64,000 bases of DNA. It comes from Mycobacterium parmense. GTDB taxonomy: Bacteria > Actinomycetota > Actinomycetes > Mycobacteriales > Mycobacteriaceae. Every line of letters starts with the position of its first letter. Position 1 is the first letter of the stretch. The notes below the pieces were generated by a model. It worked only from the letters and a program-made list of their open reading frames with translations, did no database searches and was not told where the DNA came from. Shown piece by piece: positions 59,249 through 64,000 of this stretch. Both the position numbers and the translations under genes were made by a program. The stretch lies in contig NZ_AP022614.1 in NCBI RefSeq assembly GCF_010730575.1, positions 2,418,001-2,482,000 on the forward strand, written 5' to 3'.

Positions 59249-59773
59249 TCAACACCCTGAGCGCTTGAGCGAGCGCGGCCCACGCTGCGCGGCCTGGCAC
59301 CGCGGGCACAGCCCGTGCAGCGTCAGACCGGCCGCCTCCGACAGCGCGAAGGAACTGCCCGCCATCGCGTGCTCGAGCGCCGCGCTGAGCTGGCGCGCGG
59401 GCACCTCGATGATCGACTCGCACTGGGTGCACACCGCATGGTGGTGCGGCGCGATCGCCAGCCCGTAGGTGCAGACGCCACCGTCGAGCGTCAGCGCGTG
59501 CAGCACCCCCTGCTCGACCAGCGTGGTCACCGTGCGGTAGATGGTCGCCACGTCGGGCGGCGCGGCGCCCGGCGGCATGCAAGCGCGCACCCGCTGGTGG
59601 ATCTCCGCCACCGGAAGGTGACCGTTGACCGGCTCGAGCACCGCCAACACCTGGATGCGCGAAGCCATTCGCCGCAGCCCGCGGGAGCGCAGGAATTCGC
59701 CGATCCGGTCGGTGACGGCGGGGTCGAGGACCACCGGCTTTGGCTTCACGTGTTCAGTGTTGCTCCCGACCAC
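59249..59773 (-). CDS. Fur family metal-dependent regulator (candidate Nur)
   Basis: A 174-residue Fur-family protein. The N-terminal winged helix has MASRIQVLAVLEPVNGHLPV and the recognition region PPDVATIYRTVTTLVEQGVL. The C-terminal domain has a His-rich metal segment IAPHHHAVCTQCESIIEVPA (His110-112, Cys115, Cys118) and a second pair CPRC at 156-159, expected to hold a structural zinc. It is divergent from nicT and close to hydrogenase genes, and operator-like sequences of the nickel regulator Nur lie nearby, so nickel sensing is likely. The GTG at 59749 is an alternative start; neither start has a clear ribosome binding site. Confidence 0.8.
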   Translation of the reverse strand: MVGSNTEHVKPKPVVLDPAVTDRIGEFLRSRGLRRMASRIQVLAVLEPVNGHLPVAEIHQRVRACMPPGAAPPDVATIYRTVTTLVEQGVLHALTLDGGVCTYGLAIAPHHHAVCTQCESIIEVPARQLSAALEHAMAGSSFALSEAAGLTLHGLCPRCQAAQRGPRSLKRSGC

Positions 59774-59812
59774 GGGCGGCGCCAGTTTTCACCGATTCCC
59801 GGCGCGGCCATC

Positions 59813-59829
59813 ATGCGACCGAGTTGCAT
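59813..59829. promoter_or_regulatory. Candidate Nur operator between fur and nicT
   Basis: ATGCGA-CCGAG-TTGCAT matches the TGC-N9-GCA core of the published Streptomyces Nur pattern (tTGCaa-N5-ttGCAA), and its outer ATGC/GCAT arms are fully symmetric. It lies 40 bases before the Fur-family start and 62 bases before nicT. Confidence 0.5.
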
Positions 59830-59891
59830 CGGGCCCGGGCCGAACATACAGTCGTCCCGGCCGTCTTCTGCCCGATGCCGGAGGGACCCCA

Positions 59892-61007
59892 GTGGCCAGT
59901 GCCGATCTCGACCGGCGGCTGCCGTTCGTCACGAAGCTGCACGGCGCGCTCACCGCCGCGGAGTGGTGGCGGCTCGCGTCGATGGCGGCGTTCGTCGCCG
60001 CGCTGCACGTCGTCGGTTGGTGCACGCTGGTCTTGGTCGTCGAACCCGCGCAGCTGACGGTGGGCGGCAAGGCGTTCGGCGTCGGGATCGGGCTCACCGC
60101 CTACACCCTGGGCTTGCGGCACGCGTTCGACGCCGACCACATCGCCGCCATCGACAACACCACGCGCAAGCTGATGAACGACGGGCGGCGGCCCCTGGCC
60201 GTCGGGTTCTTCTTCTCCCTGGGCCATTCGACGGTGGTGTTCGGCCTGGCGGTGTTGCTGGCGACGGGCGTCAAGGCGGTCGTCGGGCCGGTCGAAGACG
60301 ACTCCTCGACGCTGCATCACTACACGGGCCTGATCGGCACGGGCGTCTCTGGCCTCTTCCTCTATCTGATCGCCATTTTCAACGTCGTCGTGCTGGTGGG
60401 GATCCTGCGCGTGTTCGCGCGGCTGCGCCGCGGCGAGTTCGATGAGGCGGAGCTGGAGCGGCAGTTGGACAACCGCGGGCTGATGAACCGGTTCCTCGGC
60501 CGCCTCACCAAGTCGATCACCCGGTCCTGGCACTGCTACCCCATCGGGTTGTTGTTCGGGCTCGGCTTCGACACCGCCACCGAGATCGCGCTGCTGGTGC
60601 TGGCGGGCACCAGCGCCGCGGCCGGGTTGCCGTGGTACGCCATCCTGTGCCTGCCGGTGCTGTTCACCGCCGGCATGTGCCTGTTGGACACCATCGACGG
60701 CTCGTTCATGAACTTCGCCTACGGTTGGGCGTTCTCCAACCCGGTGCGAAAGATCTACTACAACATCACCATCACCGCGTTGTCGGTGGCGGTGGCTCTG
60801 CTGATCGGCAGCGTGGAGCTGCTGGGGTTGTTCGCCGGGCAGTTCGGCTGGCGGGGCGGATTCTGGGACTGGGTCAGCGGTCTGAACCTCAACGCGGTCG
60901 GCTATTTCGTCGTCGGCATGTTCGTCGCCACCTGGGTGGTGGCGCTGCTCGTCTGGCGCTACGGGCGCATCGAGGAGAAGTGGAAGGCGACCGAAACGGC
61001 GACCTAG
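59892..61007 (+). CDS. nicT: High-affinity nickel/cobalt permease NicT
   Basis: A 371-residue NiCoT-family transporter with about eight membrane helices, close in length to M. tuberculosis Rv2856. The metal signature RHAFDADHIAAIDNTTRK is in helix 2, with FFFSLGHSTVVFG in the next, and LLFGLGFDTATEIALL and DGSFMNFAYGWAFSNP later. It would supply nickel to the hydrogenase made downstream. The GTG at 59892 follows GGAGGG; upstream frame to 59625 overlaps the divergent Fur gene. hypA starts 36 bases after its stop. Confidence 0.94.
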   Translation: MASADLDRRLPFVTKLHGALTAAEWWRLASMAAFVAALHVVGWCTLVLVVEPAQLTVGGKAFGVGIGLTAYTLGLRHAFDADHIAAIDNTTRKLMNDGRRPLAVGFFFSLGHSTVVFGLAVLLATGVKAVVGPVEDDSSTLHHYTGLIGTGVSGLFLYLIAIFNVVVLVGILRVFARLRRGEFDEAELERQLDNRGLMNRFLGRLTKSITRSWHCYPIGLLFGLGFDTATEIALLVLAGTSAAAGLPWYAILCLPVLFTAGMCLLDTIDGSFMNFAYGWAFSNPVRKIYYNITITALSVAVALLIGSVELLGLFAGQFGWRGGFWDWVSGLNLNAVGYFVVGMFVATWVVALLVWRYGRIEEKWKATETAT

Positions 61008-61043
61008 TTCTCACCGCCGGCGATCGGGTGTAGAACAGTGCTC

Positions 61044-61379
61044 ATGCACGAGCTGTCGCTGTGCGAAGCCATCGCCGGTGTGGTCAGGACGCACGCCGAC
61101 GGCCGGCACGTCGAGGTGGTGCGGGTGCGGATCGGCGCTTTGCGCCAGGTGGTGCCGGAATCGCTGTCCTTCTGCTGGAGCCTCGTGCGGGATTCCGAGG
61201 ACATGCCGGACGCCGAGCTGGAACTCGAGTGCGTCGGCGCCGAGGTCGGGTGCCGCGCGTGCGGGCGGCGATCGGACATCACCTCGGCGTGGTCGATCTG
61301 GTGCCCGCAGTGCGACAGCACCGACGTCGAGGTGCTGCGCGGTAACGAATTCCTGGTGACGTCGCTGGACGTGTCGTGA
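61044..61379 (+). CDS. hypA: Hydrogenase nickel-insertion protein HypA
   Basis: HypA carries nickel to the hydrogenase large subunit. The 111-residue protein begins MHELSLCEAI, where the N-terminal Met-His-Glu binds nickel; this fixes the start at the ATG 61044 rather than the GTG two codons earlier. The zinc site is formed by CRACGRRSD and WCPQCDSTD. It is followed 12 bases later by hypB, its partner. Confidence 0.95.
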   Translation: MHELSLCEAIAGVVRTHADGRHVEVVRVRIGALRQVVPESLSFCWSLVRDSEDMPDAELELECVGAEVGCRACGRRSDITSAWSIWCPQCDSTDVEVLRGNEFLVTSLDVS

Positions 61380-61391
61380 AAGGCGTTGACC

Positions 61392-62162
61392 ATGGGTAGG
61401 TTCCACCGCCACGACGACCAGACGGTGCACGCGCACGACCACGATCACCCCGGTCACCAGCACGGCGACCACGATCGCTACCAGACGGGCAGGCAGCGGG
61501 TCGACGTGCTGGAGGCCATCTTCGCCGAGAACGACACCCTGGCCGAAGCCAACCGGGAAGCGTTCGCGACCAACGGCATTCGCGCCCTGAACCTGATGAG
61601 CTCACCGGGATCGGGCAAGACGACCATCCTGCAGGCCACACTCGACGAACTCGCGGGTGACCTCTCGATCGGCGTGGTCGAAGGCGACATCGCCACCGAC
61701 CTGGATGCCGCCAAGCTCCGCGGTCGCGGTGCCCAGATCTCGTTGCTGAACACCAGCAACGGTTTTGGCGGCGAATGCCATCTTGACGCGCCCATGGTCA
61801 GCCGCGCGCTGCCCGGCCTCGACCTGCCGGGCCTGGACCTGGTGATCATCGAAAACGTCGGCAACCTGGTCTGTCCGGCCGAGTTCGACGTCGGCGAGCA
61901 CGCCAAGGCCATGGTGTACTCGGTCACCGAGGGCGAGGACAAGCCGCTCAAGTACCCGGTGATGTTTCGGGCGGTGGATGTGGTGCTGCTCAACAAGATT
62001 GACCTGGTGCCCCACCTCGACGTCGACGTCGACACCTACATCGCGAATGTACGCGAGGTGAACGCCGCGGCGCCCATCCTGCCGGTCAGCGCGCGCACCG
62101 GTGCGGGCATGGAGGCCTGGTACGGCTGGCTGCGGCGCTTCGCGGGCGGCGCGCAGAACTGA
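61392..62162 (+). CDS. hypB: Hydrogenase nickel-incorporation GTPase HypB
   Basis: HypB hydrolyses GTP to load nickel with HypA. The 256-residue protein has a His-rich nickel-storage N-terminus with nine histidines in the first 27 residues, then the G domain: NLMSSPGSGKTTILQATLDE, VEGDIATDLDAAKLR, the metal-binding GGECHLDAPMVSRAL and the NKID motif VVLLNKIDLVPHLDV. The ATG at 61392 is taken as the start; a TTG lies two codons upstream. Confidence 0.95.
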   Translation: MGRFHRHDDQTVHAHDHDHPGHQHGDHDRYQTGRQRVDVLEAIFAENDTLAEANREAFATNGIRALNLMSSPGSGKTTILQATLDELAGDLSIGVVEGDIATDLDAAKLRGRGAQISLLNTSNGFGGECHLDAPMVSRALPGLDLPGLDLVIIENVGNLVCPAEFDVGEHAKAMVYSVTEGEDKPLKYPVMFRAVDVVLLNKIDLVPHLDVDVDTYIANVREVNAAAPILPVSARTGAGMEAWYGWLRRFAGGAQN

Positions 62163-62166
62163 GATT

Positions 62167-62183
62167 TTGCAACCGATTTGCAT
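62167..62183. promoter_or_regulatory. Candidate Nur operator 1 upstream of hydrogenase
   Basis: TTGCAA-CCGAT-TTGCAT, four bases after the hypB stop. It matches the Nur pattern tTGCaa-N5-ttGCAA in 11 of 12 defined positions. Confidence 0.5.
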
Positions 62184-62238
62184 GACGATCCGGTCCGGTC
62201 GGCCCAACCCGCAACGGGATGCGGCCAAAACCAGTGCA

Positions 62239-62255
62239 ATGCGACGCATGTGCAA
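62239..62255. promoter_or_regulatory. Candidate Nur operator 2 upstream of hydrogenase
   Basis: ATGCGA-CGCAT-GTGCAA has the TGC-N9-GCA core and shares its left arm with the fur-nicT site. The first part, ATGCG-A-CGCAT, is itself a perfect palindrome. It ends 22 bases before a TTGACA -35 box. Confidence 0.45.
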
Positions 62256-62277
62256 CTACTGAGGTCGGCCGCAACCG

Positions 62278-62306
62278 TTGACATTGCACGACGGCGGGAG
62301 TAGACC
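62278..62306 (+). promoter_or_regulatory. Promoter of the hydrogenase structural genes
   Basis: TTGACA (62278-62283), exactly 17 bases, then TAGACC (62301-62306). The predicted transcript would have a leader of about 75 bases before the small-subunit ATG. Confidence 0.5.
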
Positions 62307-62389
62307 CGGAAATTAGCGCTGCGCAAGTGGGCCGACGGTCGACTCCGGTGGCGCAGGAGCCATTCAGCCCGGCTCCGGAAAGCTGCAGC

Positions 62390-63445
62390 ATGCCAACCGA
62401 CGCAGCAGTCAAAGCAGAACAAACGTTGATTCATGTTCTCTGGATCAATGCGGGGCTCAGTTGTGACGGCGATTCGGTGGCGTTGACTGCCGCCACCCAG
62501 CCCAGCGTCGAGGAGATCGCCCTCGGCGCGCTTCCGGGCCTCCCCCAGGTCGCCGTGCACTGGCCGCTGATCGACTTCGAGTGCGGACCCAACGGTGGGG
62601 CCGACGACTTCCTCGAGTGGTTCTTCAAGGCCGATCGTGGTGAATTGGAACCCTTCGTTCTGGTCGTCGAGGGGTCGATCCCCAACGAGAAGATCAAGGA
62701 CGAGGGCTACTGGTGCGGGTTCGGCAACGACCCGGCCACCGGCCAGCCGATGACCACCAGCGAGTGGCTCGACCGGTTGGCGCCCAAGGCGACCGCGATA
62801 GTCGCGGTCGGCACCTGTGCCACCTACGGCGGCATCCACGCCATGGCCGGCAACCCGACCGGCGCGATGGGAGTGCCGGATTACCTGGGCTGGGACTGGA
62901 AGAGCAAGGCCGGGATACCGATCGTGTGCGTGCCCGGATGCCCCATCCACCCCGACAACCTCTCGGAGACGCTGACCTACCTGCTGTACATGGCCACCGG
63001 CCAGGCACCGATGATTCCGCTCGACGACGCGCTGCGTCCCCAGTGGTTGTTCGGCAAGACCGTGCACGAGGGGTGTGACCGGGCCGGCTATTACGAGCAG
63101 GGCGATTTCGCCACCGAGTACGGGTCACCGAAATGCATTGTGAAGCTGGGCTGTTGGGGTCCGGTCGTCAAGTGCAACGTGCCCAAGCGCGGATGGATCA
63201 ACGGCGTCGGCGGCTGCCCCAACGTGGGCGGGATCTGCATCGGCTGCACCATGCCGGGCTTCCCGGACAAGTTCATGCCGTTCATGGACGAGCCCCCGGG
63301 CGGCAGGGTGTCCACCGCCGCGTCGGGCCTGTACGGGAGCGTGATCCGCAACCTGAGGGCCATCACCGGGCGCACCGTCGACAAGGAGCCGCGGTGGCGC
63401 CACAACGGCAACCAACTCACCACCGGAGCGCGCCGCACCTGGTAG
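62390..63445 (+). CDS. hhyS: [NiFe]-hydrogenase small subunit, group 1h type
   Basis: The electron-transfer subunit, 351 residues. It resembles the small subunit of actinobacterial group 1h (Hyd2/Hhy) high-affinity hydrogenases that oxidise atmospheric hydrogen. The first cluster motif reads INAGLSCDGDSVAL, with Asp where most hydrogenases have the second Cys. Later ligands are in AVGTCATYGGIH, VCVPGCPIHPDN, VHEGCDRAGYY, LGCWGPVVKCNVP and CPNVGGICIGCTMPGF. No twin-arginine signal is present, so it stays inside the cell. The ATG at 62390 follows GGAAAG. Confidence 0.9.
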   Translation: MPTDAAVKAEQTLIHVLWINAGLSCDGDSVALTAATQPSVEEIALGALPGLPQVAVHWPLIDFECGPNGGADDFLEWFFKADRGELEPFVLVVEGSIPNEKIKDEGYWCGFGNDPATGQPMTTSEWLDRLAPKATAIVAVGTCATYGGIHAMAGNPTGAMGVPDYLGWDWKSKAGIPIVCVPGCPIHPDNLSETLTYLLYMATGQAPMIPLDDALRPQWLFGKTVHEGCDRAGYYEQGDFATEYGSPKCIVKLGCWGPVVKCNVPKRGWINGVGGCPNVGGICIGCTMPGFPDKFMPFMDEPPGGRVSTAASGLYGSVIRNLRAITGRTVDKEPRWRHNGNQLTTGARRTW

Positions 63446-63498
63446 GTGCCGGCGCGCTTCATTCCTTTTAGCCGTCCAGGCGGAGAGCGGTATCTGCT

Positions 63499-64000
63499 AT
63501 GACAACCACCATTCCCGAACCCACCCAAGCCGGGCGCAAACCCGGCCAGCTCGTCGACATGGCCTGGGACCCGATCACCAGGATCGTCGGCAGCCTCGGC
63601 ATCTACACCAAGATCGACTTCGAGAACAGAGAGGTCGTCGAGTGCCACAGCACCTCGTCGATCTTCCGCGGCTACTCGATCTTCATGAAGGGCAAGGATC
63701 CGCGCGACGCCCACTTCATCACCAGCCGGATCTGCGGCATCTGCGGCGACAACCACGCCACCTGCTCGTGCTACGCGCAGAACATGGCCTATCGCGTCAA
63801 GCCTCCGCACCTCGGCGAGTGGATCGTCAACCTCGGCGAGGCCGCGGAATACATGTTCGACCACAACATCTTCCAGGAGAACCTGGTCGGGGTGGACTTC
63901 TGCGAGAAGATGGTCTCCGAGACCAACCCGAGCGTGCTGTCCCTGGCGGAGAAGACTCAGGCGCCGCACGCCGACGCGCACGGGTATCGCACCATCGCCG
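63499..64000 (+). CDS. hhyL: [NiFe]-hydrogenase large subunit, group 1h type (partial)
   Basis: The catalytic subunit, cut off by the window end after 167 codons. It begins MTTTIPEPTQAGRKPGQLVD, then DPITRIVGSLGIYTKIDFEN, and has the N-terminal active-site motif SRICGICGDNHATCSCYAQN with two of the four nickel-binding cysteines. It starts 53 bases after the small-subunit stop. The C-terminal cysteine pair and protease site lie outside the window. Confidence 0.9.
   Translation, partial: MTTTIPEPTQAGRKPGQLVDMAWDPITRIVGSLGIYTKIDFENREVVECHSTSSIFRGYSIFMKGKDPRDAHFITSRICGICGDNHATCSCYAQNMAYRVKPPHLGEWIVNLGEAAEYMFDHNIFQENLVGVDFCEKMVSETNPSVLSLAEKTQAPHADAHGYRTIA

Noticed and set aside
62163..62389. DosR (dormancy) box in the hydrogenase promoter
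   Set aside because: No GGGACT/AGTCCC dyad is present; the TGC-N9-GCA sites fit the region better.

Overview
The window is very GC-rich actinobacterial DNA whose gene content and order follow the Mycobacterium tuberculosis chromosome from about Rv2753c (dapA) to Rv2856 (nicT). Mycobacterial markers include paired thymidylate synthases (thyX, thyA), the PptT/PptH pair, echA16, efpA, a DUF732 secreted protein, a 13E12-type HNH gene and a single-chain long-chain acyl-CoA carboxylase of the kind known from M. avium. The organism is a Mycobacterium, but not of the tuberculosis complex: it lacks the hsd genes and PE_PGRS48 seen there and carries a [NiFe]-hydrogenase locus. All homology statements come from recognising protein sequences by eye; no database search was run.

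Layout. 1-7.3 kb: dapA (partial), thyX, a YcaQ-like protein, a DivIVA-like coiled-coil protein, dfrA and thyA (folate, thymidylate and lysine synthesis), then a dienelactone hydrolase, a PAS protein and a short-chain dehydrogenase. 7.3-13.5 kb: a Cys/Gly-repeat secreted peptide and a lipid module (acyl-CoA synthetase, single-chain acyl-CoA carboxylase, divergent thioesterase). 13.5-17.2 kb: a multicopper oxidase lipoprotein, a protein of unknown function, and a flavodoxin-like protein / membrane protein / dapB operon. 17.4-24 kb: an accessory stretch (DUF732 protein, 13E12 HNH protein, Rieske oxygenase with a reductase-like partner and divergent TetR, GNAT, epoxide-hydrolase-like protein, SRPBCC protein). 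24-31.6 kb: ald, a nitronate monooxygenase-like protein, pepR, gpsI, rpsO, ribF. 31.7-41.2 kb: sirR/mntR, the pptH-pptT-truB operon, secreted and hydrolase genes, echA16, an nrnA-like DHH phosphoesterase and rbfA. 41.3-46.3 kb: infB-ylxR-nusA-rimP translation/transcription cluster. 46.5-58.1 kb: lipoprotein and ferritin-like pair, proS, efpA, cysG, cobB, cobO, Mg-chelatase-like protein, GNAT, mqo. 58.2-64 kb: an alpha/beta hydrolase, a Fur-family regulator, nicT, hypA, hypB and a group 1h-type [NiFe]-hydrogenase (small subunit complete, large subunit cut by the window end).

The most interesting system is the right-hand nickel/hydrogenase block. A third type of Fur protein sits divergently from the nickel permease nicT, and three sequences matching the published Streptomyces Nur (nickel-responsive Fur) operator pattern tTGCaa-N5-ttGCAA lie in the fur-nicT intergenic region and upstream of the hydrogenase genes. 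This suggests one nickel-responsive circuit joining nickel import and hydrogenase expression. The hydrogenase small subunit has an Asp where a proximal-cluster Cys is normally found, as in oxygen-insensitive group 1h enzymes.

Two general patterns recur. Many genes have a TANNNT hexamer 6-8 bases before their ATG/GTG and little or no Shine-Dalgarno sequence, as expected of leaderless mRNAs. Several convergent gene pairs have perfect hairpins placed over or next to their stop codons. No tRNA, rRNA, CRISPR array, insertion sequence or prophage was seen.
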